The notes under the pieces are model-generated. The model did not search any database, was not told the DNA's origin, and saw only the letters and a list, made by a program, of their open reading frames with translations. From contig JBLDXI010000024.1 of assembly GCA_047495785.1 (NCBI GenBank), positions 4,960,001 to 5,024,000 of the forward strand: a stretch of 64,000 nt of DNA, in the 5' to 3' direction. Below, in pieces: positions 8,400 to 20,788 of this stretch; position 1 is the stretch's first letter, and every line of letters starts with the position of its first letter. Origin of the DNA: Lepidodermella squamata. Its lineage: Eukaryota; Gastrotricha. The translations under genes were made by a program, and so were the position numbers.

Positions 8400-10279
8400 A
8401 ATTGCGCCACAGAAGCTCACGGCAGGCAGAACTAGCAGGAGGCTAAGGCCTAACAACGATTGGCCAAGGTCTGCGAACTTGGGTCCAGTTCGATGTGCAG
8501 TCATTAGAGTAGCGGACGCGATTTTATCCTTTACGGCTTTTGCAGCCGACAAGCTTTTGTGATACACCAGCTTAACATTACCTCACCCCTCACGCGACCC
8601 GCGATAGCTCAGCTGGTAGAGCGGAGGACTGTAGATGCAACGCAGCTATCCTTAGGTCGGTGGTTCAAGTCCGCCTCGCGGGATCGATGACTTTTTTACA
8701 GCTGATGAGCCCGCAGAATCGGTTATTTTCGAGCCTCGAAGAAGCTTTGCCATCTTGCATCAGGCCCGTTGGTCTAGGGGTATGATTCTCGCTTTGGGTG
8801 CGAGAGGTCTCGGGTTCAAATCCCGGACGGGCCCAAGCTTTTTGATATAATAGCCGAAGCGGCGGCATTACAAAAGGTGCATGCAATAAATAGCCTTCAG
8901 CAAGTAATGCTATCATAGCGGCATCGGTGGTTCAGTGGTAGAATTCTCGCCTGCCACGCGGGAGGCCCGGGTTCGATTCCCGGCCGATGCAAGCGACCCT
9001 GTTTTTGCATGAAAGCTTTGAGCAGCACCCGGCGAACAATGAAGCGCGGAAATTCAAAAGCAATGCCAACAGACTCCATGTCACCAAAATCCTTGGTAGT
9101 ATAGTGGTTAGTATCCCCGCCTGTCACGCGGGAGACCAGGGTTCGATTCCCTGCCAAGGAGTCAGCTTTTTACATGCGGATTTGTGGATTTCAAGCAAAT
9201 TTATTCAGTAATAACGTGCAAAAATGTTGATTGCCGCCCGATGTGGGGCTCGAACCCACGACCCTGGGATTAAGAGTCCCATGCTCTACCGACTGAGCTA
9301 ACCGGGCTTAGCCGACATAGCTGATGACTAGGGCAGGTTCAAAGACCCAAATCAGGCATGCGACACGAGTCAGAGACAGAGAGTGTGTAAAAACATTCGA
9401 GGCTGCCAGGAGTCGAACCTGGAATCTTCTGATCCGTAGTCAGACGCGTTGTCCATTGCGCCACAACCCCATCGTGTTGATTTAGCATCATATCGTTGAT
9501 GATACGTACAGCGTTGTAGCACAGGAAAAAGCATAAAATGTATGTCAGAAGTGGGATTCGAACCCACGCCAGTAGAAACTGACTGCGACCTGAACGCAGC
9601 GCCTTGGACCGCTCGGCCATCCTGACGGGATGGTGGTATAGATTGATATCCCGCAGACGGCATTTCGCAAAGCCAGTAGAGCGTCGCCACAAAGTACTTA
9701 GTTTAATTACCTGTTGCCAATATAAAACTTAAACTAGCCAGCAATGTCGATCAGGGTGTATCGTTGTTGAAACTGCTGAATGAGCACTCAAGTCGCTATG
9801 CCCGAGTGGTTAAGGGGTCTGACTAGAAATCAGATGCGGTCTCCGCGCGTAGGTTCAAATCCTACTGGCGACGACAGTTATTTTTGCAATATAACGACTG
9901 AAAGTCAGTTCTGCAATTAGTCTCCATAATACAGTCCTCGCATTCATCAGGCGTCAGTGGTGTAACGGTCAGCATGGTTGCCTTCCAAGCAGCCGATCCG
10001 GGTTCGACTCCCGGCTGACGCACACGTTTTTAGCTCACACGTTTGAGAGCAGCAAACGCATTGCTAGTGACGAGATGAAAGCTTTCCTTTCCAAAAGCAG
10101 CGTTCGAGAGGTCCCATGGTGTAGCGGTTAGCACTCTGGACTCTGAATCCAGCGACTCGAGTTCGATTCTCGATGGGACCTTGATCGGTTTTTTCAAACA
10201 AACATAGCTGGAACTCAACAGCTGGAAACTTGCGATCATAATATTTGTTACCATTCAAACCTTTTCTTTCACTAGCCTA
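6897..10279. repeat. Array unit 3 (20 tRNA genes, 3383 bp)
   Basis: Genes: Ala-CGC 6897-6968, Leu-CAA 7059-7142(-), Arg-TCG 7245-7317, Lys-TTT 7431-7503, Ala-AGC 7591-7663, Thr-AGT 7739-7810, Glu-TTC 7895-7966(-), Pro-CGG 8049-8120(-), Phe-GAA 8196-8268(-), Asn-GTT 8343-8416(-), Tyr-GTA 8598-8683, Pro-TGG 8763-8834, Gly-GCC 8921-8991, Asp-GTC 9090-9161, Lys-CTT 9235-9307(-), Arg-ACG 9398-9470(-), Leu-CAG 9543-9626(-), Ser-AGA 9792-9873, Gly-TCC 9951-10022, Gln-CTG 10110-10181. Same indels as unit 2, but Glu has the C71 acceptor mismatch. Confidence 0.96.
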
Positions 10280-10784
10280 GGGGGCATAGCTCAGTGGTAG
10301 AGCGTCTCATTCGCATTGTGAAGGTCTCGGGTTCAATCCCCGATGCCTCCAGTTGGCACTTTTTTCGCGTAAATGTTGAGAAGTAACAGCCATAATACTG
10401 ATGATATGAATCGGAAATAAGTCTAAGCATGCGAAAAAAGAGTGTCAGAAGTGGGGTTCGAACCCACGCCCTCTTTCGAGGACCAGATCTTGAGTCTGGC
10501 GCCTTAGACCGCTCGGCCATCCTGACCGTCTGACTGAATATTCAATTTGATTCAGATGAACCAGCGCGGGTTCAGCTTCGAGCATGCAATAAACCTCAAA
10601 TCTTGTATAGGCTATACTTCATGTGACAGGCGCTGTGGCGAAATGGCTATCGCGTCGGACTTCGGATCCGAAGATTGTGGGTTCGAGTCCCATCAGCGTC
10701 GTCCGCTTTTGTATTTTTGTTAGTTTCAGTAGGCTTCTGAAGCCATTTAAACAAATATTTCGACAACTGCTTGCGTAAATTTAA

Positions 10785-10843
10785 GCACATTTCCCCATCC
10801 GCCGGTGTTTCCTCCGCGCGCGCACTCCTATTGGTCGGCGCAT
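10785..10843 (+). repeat. MULE left terminal inverted repeat
   Basis: 59 bp, GC- and CpG-rich in its middle (a CG-alternating tract at 10816-10823), ending in TATTGGTCGGCGCAT. It matches the right repeat except for C at 10824 (T in the partner). Each repeat contains an inverted CCAAT box (ATTGG), a possible host transcription-factor site; that role is inference. Confidence 0.95.
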
Positions 10844-10996
10844 ATTGCGCTGCCGCGCGCAGCGCCGCGCCAGCGCTGGTGCTATAATTACACGCCGCGA
10901 GGTCAGGTCGGCCTTTCACACGCCGTGGCCGTGGCGGCGGCTCGCTTGCGCGCGCTGCTAAATCGCCCGGAAATAATTTGCTGGAAATTTTGAAAA

Positions 10997-11007
10997 TTTG
11001 GCGCCAA
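10997..11007. promoter_or_regulatory. E2F-like palindrome upstream of the MULE transposase
   Basis: TTTGGCGCCAA, an 11-bp near-perfect palindrome matching the E2F/DP consensus, starts 58 bp before the chosen ATG. A TATA-like ATAATTA lies further upstream near 10883. If functional it would tie transposase expression to S phase. This is inferred from the motif alone. Confidence 0.35.
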
Positions 11008-11054
11008 TTACGATACATTTCAATCCGTCATTGTTACCTGTTAATTGCTCGAAA

Positions 11055-14000
11055 ATGGTTAAATCTCTGCCGCTTACATTGGTGTCAAATTATCAATTTC
11101 AATCTAAACACGTTCTTCGCATCATTCCGTCATACCTCCATTCGATTTCGCTCGTCAAGTCTTTTAAATATGTTAACGACAACGACTTTTCGATTGAAAT
11201 TCGCGCCCCGATCTTCTCTAACGAATGGCGGCTATTTATGGAGGAATTTCAACGCACAACCGGTCAATATTTTAAGGCCAAGCCACACGGAACCGATATA
11301 CCACTTGGGGTAAAATTGGCGGCTCGAGAGGAGTCGGTTTGCTTTCACGCTGATCACGGCAGTGGCCAGCACTTGTCTCAAAAGCGAAGCGCGGCACCTG
11401 GAGAGCTTGCGGAGCCACGAAAAACATCGCAGCAGGGCGCGCCGTTTCAGTCGAAAATCACGAAGTGCGAAAGTTCGGTAACGCTAACACAGAAAACCCC
11501 TCTTGTCAATCTCGATACAAAACTCGGCCGCGATGCTGCTCGAAAACGTCTGGAAAACGACCGCTATCTCGAGTCGCACCCGACGACGATTCGTATTGTC
11601 TGGAAGCACAACCACAATATTGGCGTCCTTGAATCTTTAAGGTGGCGTTCTTTCGGCGATGATGTTAAAAACTCAATGACCCGCCTTCTCGAAATTCACT
11701 ACACTCCCGCCGCAGCCGCGAATGCGTATAAAAACGAACTTGAGGAGATGTATCCTTATCGTTCTTGGTTGGAACTGTCCGCCGATCGATCCATCTGCCC
11801 GACGATGAGGTCAGTAATTTAGTAATAATAATAATTTAATTTTTTTTGTAATTTCAGTAATTTAATTACGTCAAATTTTTTAAATTTTATTGGGAATTTT
11901 TCGAATTTTTATTTAAATTTTCTTATTTTCTAATTTCTAATTTCTGAATTATAGAAAATATAATATTAATAATAATATTTTTCATTTTATAGAGATTGGT
12001 ACTACCTCGCTGAAAAAGTTCAACTGAAAGAACATGGCGATCGAGGCGGCGATAAAATGCACGAGAAATTAAAAGAAATTGCCGAAAAAAATCCGGAAAC
12101 CTGCAATTATCGCTTAACTCGCGGCAAAATGGGTGAACCGATATGGGCCCTCCTGATTCGGTCTCCGACTATGCAACGCACTTGGGCGGAAATCAGCGAA
12201 GCGCGCGACATTTTGTTCACAGACTCGACGGCGAGTTGCGACCTCTTGAATAGCGCACTTACGCTAATCGTTTGTGCGTCATCGGCCGGCGCTCTACCTG
12301 TTGCTGTTGCGATTCACTCTGCTCAAACCCACGATTCATACAGGTAAAACTAGATTATTTCACCGAATTACTGTTTTTTTAATTAGAAAAATGCAGTTAG
12401 AAAACGCGCAATTTATCTCTAATTTTTCAATTTTTCAATTTGCCATTTTTTCGTGTATTCAGATTGGTTTTTGGCATGGCGAAGCAGCATGGAATTAGTG
12501 CCAAGCTATTCTTGACCGATGACAGTGATGCAGAGCGAAGCGCCCTCGCGGAAGTTTTTCCGGCTGCTAAGGTTTTACTCTGCGCTTTTCACATCCTTCA
12601 AGCAATGTGGCGCTATCTAATCGAGAAAAGTCACGGCGTTCATCGCGACGACGCGCCTATTTTGATAAAATGTGAGTTGAATTTAAATAAAAATTGACAA
12701 TTTTAATTTTCTTTCACCCTAGTATTTCATGATGTCGTGTTCGCCCTTACGCGCGACGAATACGAAGCCGCAAGAACGGCACTTCTCAACTCGCCAGTCA
12801 CCCTAAAGTACACCAAATGGCGCGTTCACGTTGTCACTGCTTTGCAGCGCTCCAAGTTGTTCGTATTGGCGTTTCGCGATCACAACTCGCACGGGCATAT
12901 GACTAACAATATCGTTGAAAGGTACTAATTAAATTACTAATACAATAAATTATGAAAATTTGAAAATTTAAGGATTTTTTTCAAAAGTTCAATTTTTACA
13001 GCATTTGAAAAATTTGAAATTGAAATTCCAAAAATTCCAAATTATTTCAATTTTAAATCTGAAAATCTTGGAACTTTACTATTATTATTAATGATTATAA
13101 AAGTTGAAGGAAAAAAATATAATGATGATTATCTTTGTATAGGTGCGTTGGCATTTTGAAGGACATCGTTCTTTGCCGAGTCCGCGCTTATAACCCTGTG
13201 GCTCTCGCGAATTATTTACTTGATCAGTTCGATTCCTTTTTTTCGCGAAAACTGCTCGACTTCGCGAACGGACGCCGGGTTCTTAAAACTGAGTGGCTCC
13301 GATATAAAGATGCCGGTATCATCAAAATTACCCAGAACGGTGAGGATCTTCGCTTCTCAGTCAAAACAGAGAAAGGAGGAAATTATGACGTTAACCTGAC
13401 TACCTGGCTGTGCAACTGCCCCTATGGCCGCACGGGTCGTTTTTGCAAACACCTTGTAAGCTTTAGACCTAATTTTTGTATAAATTACTAAAACTTTTTT
13501 TAATTACAGGTTGAAGTGGCCTCGAGTTTGAACGTCGAATTACCGTGCGACCGTCTCGTTTGCCGAACACCGCAAGTCAAACAGCTACTCGCCTACATTG
13601 CGACAGGCACCTGGTCCGACTTGAAACTGTTTCACGGCCTGGTTGAACCAATCGCGTGTGACGGGCCTGATGTCAAACGCGAGTACGTTGCAATTGTTTC
13701 CGAAGAAACGCATCTTCATCAAGAAGTCGAGATCGAAAATGGTGAAGAAGCAGTAAAACCGGACGAAAACGGCGATCAAGCGATCGCTGAGCCAGCGGTC
13801 GATTGCATGGAAGACGCTGTCGAAAATCGCTATGAAGACGACTCAGGGCAATGGGGCGAAACAGCGATTAAAAATATGCGAGCTATGTTTGAAAGCCTTG
13901 AAAACTTTGCAAAAGACAATAGCAACAACCCTGGAGCGATGAAACAGTTGGCGCGTTTTGCCGCGCGCACTACTGCAGTTTCCGAGTTGGGTGTTATGGC

Positions 14001-14211
14001 TACCGAATCATGGATGGCACGCTGTCTAGCAAAATCAACCGGTCACCGCCGCGGTGCGGCTATTCACGTGTTAAACGCCGCTCGACGAAAATACCAAATC
14101 GGTTCGTCGCAAAAACTTCAGGCTGGCCGGAAGCCGACGAACTGGCGACCGCCTAGGCATTACAAGCCGCGAGGTCGTAATTTCATGACCCGAATGGGCA
14201 TCAGCGAGTGA
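11055..14211 (+). CDS. MULE transposase (DDE, SWIM zinc finger), six exons
   Basis: Exons 11055-11809, 11993-12343, 12463-12671, 12723-12921, 13143-13455 and 13510-14211 join in frame with GT-AG introns of 51-221 bp, giving 842 aa. The start is the first ATG of the open frame. The N-terminal half contains a WKHNHNIG segment near residue 200, typical of the region before the MULE catalytic core. The core has D329 (FTDST), D388 (LTDDSD), the CAFH motif C409/H412, and E504 (NNIVE), with DDE spacing normal for MULEs. A SWIM finger follows: C595, C597, C606, H608. The basic C-terminal tail (about 800-842) is rich in R/K. The protein should bind the 59-bp ends and cut and paste the element in the nucleus. 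No frameshift or internal stop is seen. Introns are strongly AT-rich against GC-balanced exons. Splice sites are predicted by eye. Confidence 0.9.
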
Positions 14212-14464
14212 AAATGTGCTTCATCTATGTGTTTTGTTTTGTCTACTTTAAATGTTGTCTACGAATTTTCTAAAAAAATTTAATTCAATTAATTTTCTTG
14301 TGAACTCGGTACAAGAAGCTGTAAAATTCGATGTAGTAAAATTGAATTTTCGACGATAAGTAATACAACTTTGTGTTTACTCGACAGCGCGCGTGTCGTT
14401 AAAGTGGTTATGCAACGGCGTGCGCGCGTGCGCGGCGGTGGCGCAACAGCGGGAGGCTAGCGAA

Positions 14465-14523
14465 ATGCGCCGACCAATAGGAATGCGCGCGCGGAGGAAA
14501 CACCGGCGGATGGGGAAATGTGC
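14465..14523 (-). repeat. MULE right terminal inverted repeat
   Basis: Reverse complement of 10785-10843 with one difference over 59 bp, followed directly by the second TAAATTTAA target copy at 14524-14532. Confidence 0.95.
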
Positions 14524-15491
14524 TAAATTTAATCTGCCTGCAATCTACCACGCATTTCAAGGGCCTTCCTAGCTCAGTCGGTAGAGCATGTGACTTTTAA
14601 TCACAGGGTCGGGGGTTCGAGTCCCCCGGAGGGCGCAAGCTTTTTCCTCAGTTGCTCGGTTTAGCTGCATTCGGCTGATTTCACCGCTTCGTCGAATCAC
14701 TTGCCGTGGCGTTAACTACGAAGGGGGATTAGCTCAAATGGTAGAGCGCTCGCTTAGCATGCGAGAGGTAACGGGATCGACGCCCGTATCCTCCACAATT
14801 TTTTCTGCCTGTAGAAACGGTTTGTTCGCCGAAATGAGACGTCGTCCCTGAAATTCTAGCTGTCACCTTCGGCTCAGTAGCTTAGTGGTAGAGCGTCTGC
14901 CTAGTAAGCAGAAGATCGAGGGTTCGATCCCCCCCTGAGCCTGGTATTGGGTGAATTTTTTGAAAATAAAGCCACAAAACTTTGCCAGTCAGTTTTTATG
15001 TTGCAGGCGTGGAAATGATAAAAATGTTCCCTGACCGGGAATCGAACCCGGGCCGCCGCGGTGAAAGCGCGGAATCCTAACCACTAGACCATCAGGGAGA
15101 TGATGACAACGAGACCACTGGACGTGGTGTTCATCTGTCATTCAGCGCTTTTCGCAGGTTGTCAAAGGTAAAAATGCGGCGGGCCCGTTCGGGAATTGAA
15201 CCCGAGACCTCTCGCACCCGAAGCGAGAATCATACCCCTAGACCAACGGGCCGGTGCTACGCTGCCGCTAGGAAGGCTCTACCTAAGCGTTCGTAATGAC
15301 ACTTGGGGTTACCAAAAACGTGGGGCACGCCGAGACCCGGGATCGAACCAGGGACCTTTAGATCTTCAGTCTAACGCTCTCCCAACTGAGCTATCTCGGC
15401 TGTTATGTACAGCAGTGGTAAAGTTGATGCTTCGCTAGCTCATTGCAGGCTGTTATAGTTTGATCTAAAAATTGCGCTCCTGGGTGGGCTC

Positions 15492-15531
<40 letters not shown>

Positions 15532-17402
15532 AATTGCGCCACAGAAGCTCACGGCAGGCAGAACTAGCAGGAGGCTAAGGCCTAACAACGATTGGCCAAG
15601 GTCTGCGAACTTGGGTCCAGTTCGATGTGCAGTCATTAGAGTAGCGGACGCGATTTTATCCTTTACGGCTTTTGCAGCCGACAAGCTTTTGTGATACACC
15701 AGCTTAACATTACCTCACCCCTCACGCGACCCGCGATAGCTCAGCTGGTAGAGCGGAGGACTGTAGATGCAACGCAGCTATCCTTAGGTCGGTGGTTCAA
15801 GTCCGCCTCGCGGGATCGATGACTTTTTTACAGCTGATGAGCCCGCAGAATCGGTTATTTTCGAGCCTCGAAGAAGCTTTGCCATCTTGCATCAGGCCCG
15901 TTGGTCTAGGGGTATGATTCTCGCTTTGGGTGCGAGAGGTCTCGGGTTCAAATCCCGGACGGGCCCAAGCTTTTTGATATAATAGCCGAAGCGGCGGCAT
16001 TACAAAAGGTGCATGCAATAAATAGCCTTCAGCAAGTAATGCTATCATAGCGGCATCGGTGGTTCAGTGGTAGAATTCTCGCCTGCCACGCGGGAGGCCC
16101 GGGTTCGATTCCCGGCCGATGCAAGCGGCCCTGTTTTTGCATGAAAGCTTTGAGCAGCACCCGGCGAACAATGAAGCGCGGAAATTCAAAAGCAATGCCA
16201 ACAGACTCCATGTCACCAAAATCCTTGGTAGTATAGTGGTTAGTATCCCCGCCTGTCACGCGGGAGACCAGGGTTCGATTCCCTGCCAAGGAGTCAGCTT
16301 TTTACATGCGGATTTGTGGATTTCAAGCAAATTTATTCAGTAATAACGTGCAAAAATGTTGATTGCCGCCCGATGTGGGGCTCGAACCCACGACCCTGGG
16401 ATTAAGAGTCCCATGCTCTACCGACTGAGCTAACCGGGCTTAGCCGACATAGCTGATAACTAGGGCAGGTTCAAAGACCCAAATCAGGCATGCGACACGA
16501 GTCAGAGACAGAGAGTGTGTAAAAACATTCGAGGCTGCCAGGAGTCGAACCTGGAATCTTCTGATCCGTAGTCAGACGCGTTGTCCATTGCGCCACAACC
16601 CCATCGTGTTGATTTAGCATCATGATACGTACAGCGTTGTAGCACAGGAAAAAGCATAAAATGTATGTCAGAAGTGGGATTCGAACCCACGCCAGTAGAA
16701 ACTGACTGCGACCTGAACGCAGCGCCTTGGACCGCTCGGCCATCCTGACGGGATGGTGGTATAGATTGATATCCCGCAGACGGCATTTCGCAAAGCCAGT
16801 AGAGCGTCGCCACAAAGTACTTAGTTTAATTACCTGTTGCCAATATAAAACTTAAACTAGCCAGCAATGTCGATCAGGGTGTATCGTTGTTGAAACTGCT
16901 GAATGAGCACTCAAGTCGCTATGCCCGAGTGGTTAAGGGGTCTGACTAGAAATCAGATGCGGTCTCCGCGCGTAGGTTCAAATCCTACTGGCGACGACAG
17001 TTATTTTTGCAATATAACGACTGAAAGTCAGTTCTGCAATTAGTCTCCATAATACAGTCCTCGCATTCATCAGGCGTCAGTGGTGTAACGGTCAGCATGG
17101 TTGCCTTCCAAGCAGCCGATCCGGGTTCGACTCCCGGCTGACGCACACGTTTTTAGCTCACACGTTTGAGAGCAGCAAACGCATTGCTAGTGACGAGATG
17201 AAAGCTTTCCTTTCCAAAAGCAGCGTTCGAGAGGTCCCATGGTGTAGCGGTTAGCACTCTGGACTCTGAATCCAGCGACTCGAGTTCGATTCTCGATGGG
17301 ACCTTGATCGGTTTTTTCAAACAAACATAGCTGGAACTCAACAGCTGGAAACTTGCGATCATAATATTTGTTACCATTCAAACCTTTTCTTTCACTAGCC
17401 TA

Positions 17403-18866
17403 GGGGGCATAGCTCAGTGGTAGAGCGTCTCATTCGCATTGTGAAGGTCTCGGGTTCAATCCCCGATGCCTCCAGTTGGCACTTTTTTCGCGTAAATGTT
17501 GAGAAGTAACAGCCATAATACTGATGATATGAATCGGAAATAAGTCTAAGCATGCGAAAAAAGAGTGTCAGAAGTGGGGTTCGAACCCACGCCCTCTTTC
17601 GAGGACCAGATCTTGAGTCTGGCGCCTTAGACCGCTCGGCCATCCTGACCGTCTGACTGAATATTCAATTTGATTCAGATGAACCAGCGCGGGTTCAGCT
17701 TCGAGCATGCAATAAACCTCAAATCTTGTATAGGCTATACTTCATGTGACAGGCGCTGTGGCGAAATGGCTATCGCGTCGGACTTCGGATCCGAAGATTG
17801 TGGGTTCGAGTCCCATCAGCGTCGTCCGCTTTTGTATTTTTGTTAGTTTCAGTAGGCTTCTGAAGCCATTTAAACAAATATTTCGACAACTGCTTGCGTA
17901 AATTTAATCTGCCTGCAATCTACCACGCATTTCAAGGGCCTTCCTAGCTCAGTCGGTAGAGCATGTGACTTTTAATCACAGGGTCGGGGGTTCGAGTCCC
18001 CCGGAGGGCGCAAGCTTTTTCCTCAGTTGCTCGGTTTAGCTGCATTCGGCTGATTTCACCGCTTCGTCGAATCACTTGCTTTGGCGTTAACTACGAAGGG
18101 GGATTAGCTCAAATGGTAGAGCGCTCGCTTAGCATGCGAGAGGTAACGGGATCGACGCCCGTATCCTCCACAATTTTTTCTGCCTGTAGAAACGGTTTGT
18201 TCGCCGAAATGAGACGTCGTCCCTGAAATTCTAGCTGTCACCTTCGGCTCAGTAGCTTAGTGGTAGAGCGTCTGCCTAGTAAGCAGAAGATCGAGGGTTC
18301 GATCCCCCCCTGAGCCTGGTATTGGGTGAATTTTTTGAAAATAAAGCCACAAAACTTTGCCAGTCAGTTTTTATGTTGCAGGCGTGGAAATGATAAAAAT
18401 GTTCCCTGACCGGGAATCGAACCCGGGCCGCCGCGGTGAAAGCGCGGAATCCTAACCACTAGACCATCAGGGAGATGATGACAACGAGACCACTGGACGT
18501 GGTGTTCATCTGTCATTCAGCGCTTTTCGCAGGTTGTCAAAGGTAAAAATGCGGCGGGCCCGTTCGGGAATTGAACCCGAGACCTCTCGCACCCGAAGCG
18601 AGAATCATACCCCTAGACCAACGGGCCGGTGCTACGCCGCCGCTAGGAAGGCTCTACCTAAGCGTTCGTAATGACACTTGGGGTTACCAAAAACGTGGGG
18701 CACGCCGAGACCCGGGATCGAACCAGGGACCTTTAGATCTTCAGTCTAACGCTCTCCCAACTGAGCTATCTCGGCTGTTATGTACAGCAGTGGTAAAGTT
18801 GATGCTTCGCTAGCTCATTGCAGGCTGTTATAGTTTGATCTAAAAATTGCGCTCCTGGGTGGGCTC

Positions 18867-18906
<40 letters not shown>

Positions 18907-20788
18907 AATTGCGCCACAGAAGCTCACGGCAGGCAGAACTAGCAGGAGGCTAAGGCCTAACAACGATTGGCCAAGGTCTGCGAACTTGGGTCCAGTTCGA
19001 TGTGCAGTCATTAGAGTAGCGGACGCGATTTTATCCTTTACGGCTTTTGCAGCCGACAAGCTTTTGTGATACACCAGCTTAACATTACCTCACCCCTCAC
19101 GCGACCCGCGATAGCTCAGCTGGTAGAGCGGAGGACTGTAGATGCAACGCAGCTATCCTTAGGTCGGTGGTTCAAGTCCGCCTCGCGGGATCGATGACTT
19201 TTTTACAGCTGATGAGCCCGCAGAATCGGTTATTTTCGAGCCTCGAAGAAGCTTTGCCATCTTGCATCAGGCCCGTTGGTCTAGGGGTATGATTCTCGCT
19301 TTGGGTGCGAGAGGTCTCGGGTTCAAATCCCGGACGGGCCCAAGCTTTTTGATATAATAGCCGAAGCGGCGGCATTACAAAAGGTGCATGCAATAAATAG
19401 CCTTCAGCAAGTAATGCTATCATAGCGGCATCGGTGGTTCAGTGGTAGAATTCTCGCCTGCCACGCGGGAGGCCCGGGTTCGATTCCCGGCCGATGCAAG
19501 CGGCCCTGTTTTTGCATGAAAGCTTTGAGCAGCACCCGGCGAACAATGAAGCGCGGAAATTCAAAAGCAATGCCAACAGACTCCATGTCACCAAAATCCT
19601 TGGTAGTATAGTGGTTAGTATCCCCGCCTGTCACGCGGGAGACCAGGGTTCGATTCCCTGCCAAGGAGTCAGCTTTTTACATGCGGATTTGTGGATTTCA
19701 AGCAAATTTATTCAGTAATAACGTGCAAAAATGTTGATTGCCGCCCGATGTGGGGCTCGAACCCACGACCCTGGGATTAAGAGTCCCATGCTCTACCGAC
19801 TGAGCTAACCGGGCTTAGCCGACATAGCTGATGACTAGGGCAGGTTCAAAGACCCAAATCAGGCATGCGACACGAGTCAGAGACAGAGAGTGTGTAAAAA
19901 CATTCGAGGCTGCCAGGAGTCGAACCTGGAATCTTCTGATCCGTAGTCAGACGCGTTGTCCATTGCGCCACAACCCCATCGTGTTGATTTAGCATCATAT
20001 CGTTGATGATACGTACAGCGTTGTAGCACAGGAAAAAGCATAAAATGTATGTCAGAAGTGGGATTCGAACCCACGCCAGTAGAAACTGACTGCGACCTGA
20101 ACGCAGCGCCTTGGACCGCTCGGCCATCCTGACGGGATGGTGGTATAGATTGATATCCCGCAGACGGCATTTCGCAAAGCCAGTAGAGCGTCGCCACAAA
20201 GTACTTAGTTTAATTACCTGTTGCCAATATAAAACTTAAACTAGCCAGCAATGTCGATCAGGGTGTATCGTTGTTGAAACTGCTGAATGAGCACTCAAGT
20301 CGCTATGCCCGAGTGGTTAAGGGGTCTGACTAGAAATCAGATGCGGTCTCCGCGCGTAGGTTCAAATCCTACTGGCGACGACAGTTATTTTTGCAATATA
20401 ACGACTGAAAGTCAGTTCTGCAATTAGTCTCCATAATATACAGTCCTCGCATTCATCAGGCGTCAGTGGTGTAACGGTCAGCATGGTTGCCTTCCAAGCA
20501 GCCGATCCGGGTTCGACTCCCGGCTGACGCACACGTTTTTAGCTCACACGTTTGAGAGCAGCAAACGCATTGCTAGTGACGAGATGAAAGCTTTCCTTTC
20601 CAAAAGCAGCGTTCGAGAGGTCCCATGGTGTAGCGGTTAGCACTCTGGACTCTGAATCCAGCGACTCGAGTTCGATTCTCGATGGGACCTTGATCGGTTT
20701 TTTCAAACAAACATAGCTGGAACTCAACAGCTGGAAACTTGCGATCATAATATTTGTTACCATTCAAACCTTTTCTTTCACTAGCCTA
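17403..20788. repeat. Array unit 5 (20 tRNA genes, 3386 bp)
   Basis: Genes: Ala-CGC 17403-17474, Leu-CAA 17566-17649(-), Arg-TCG 17752-17824, Lys-TTT 17938-18010, Ala-AGC 18098-18170, Thr-AGT 18246-18317, Glu-TTC 18402-18473(-), Pro-CGG 18556-18627(-), Phe-GAA 18703-18775(-), Asn-GTT 18850-18923(-), Tyr-GTA 19105-19190, Pro-TGG 19270-19341, Gly-GCC 19428-19498, Asp-GTC 19597-19668, Lys-CTT 19742-19814(-), Arg-ACG 19905-19977(-), Leu-CAG 20050-20133(-), Ser-AGA 20299-20380, Gly-TCC 20460-20531, Gln-CTG 20619-20690. First unit with both the 9-bp and the TA inserts. Confidence 0.96.

Larger units (their letters stand above)
10785..14523 (+). mobile_element. Intact autonomous MULE (Mutator-like) DNA transposon
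   Basis: 3739 bp. Both ends read GCACATTTCCCC inward and form 59-bp terminal inverted repeats (10785-10843 and 14465-14523) with one mismatch. The 9-bp duplication TAAATTTAA flanks it (10776-10784 and 14524-14532); the empty site in unit 1 is 635-643. A 9-bp duplication is typical of Mutator elements. It carries one plus-strand gene, an open six-exon transposase. Near-identical ends, an intact gene and presence in only one unit point to a recent insertion, later than the last homogenisation of the array. It sits in the Arg-TCG/Lys-TTT spacer and damages no tRNA gene. The 3' non-coding part, 14212-14464, has no recognisable gene. Confidence 0.95.
10280..17402. repeat. Array unit 4 (20 tRNA genes), split by a MULE transposon
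   Basis: Genes: Ala-CGC 10280-10351, Leu-CAA 10443-10526(-), Arg-TCG 10629-10701, [MULE 10785-14523], Lys-TTT 14563-14635, Ala-AGC 14723-14795, Thr-AGT 14871-14942, Glu-TTC 15027-15098(-), Pro-CGG 15181-15252(-), Phe-GAA 15328-15400(-), Asn-GTT 15475-15548(-), Tyr-GTA 15730-15815, Pro-TGG 15895-15966, Gly-GCC 16053-16123, Asp-GTC 16222-16293, Lys-CTT 16367-16439(-), Arg-ACG 16530-16602(-), Leu-CAG 16666-16749(-), Ser-AGA 16915-16996, Gly-TCC 17074-17145, Gln-CTG 17233-17304. Without the MULE and its target duplication the unit is 3375 bp, the short type that lacks the 9-bp insert. Confidence 0.96.
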
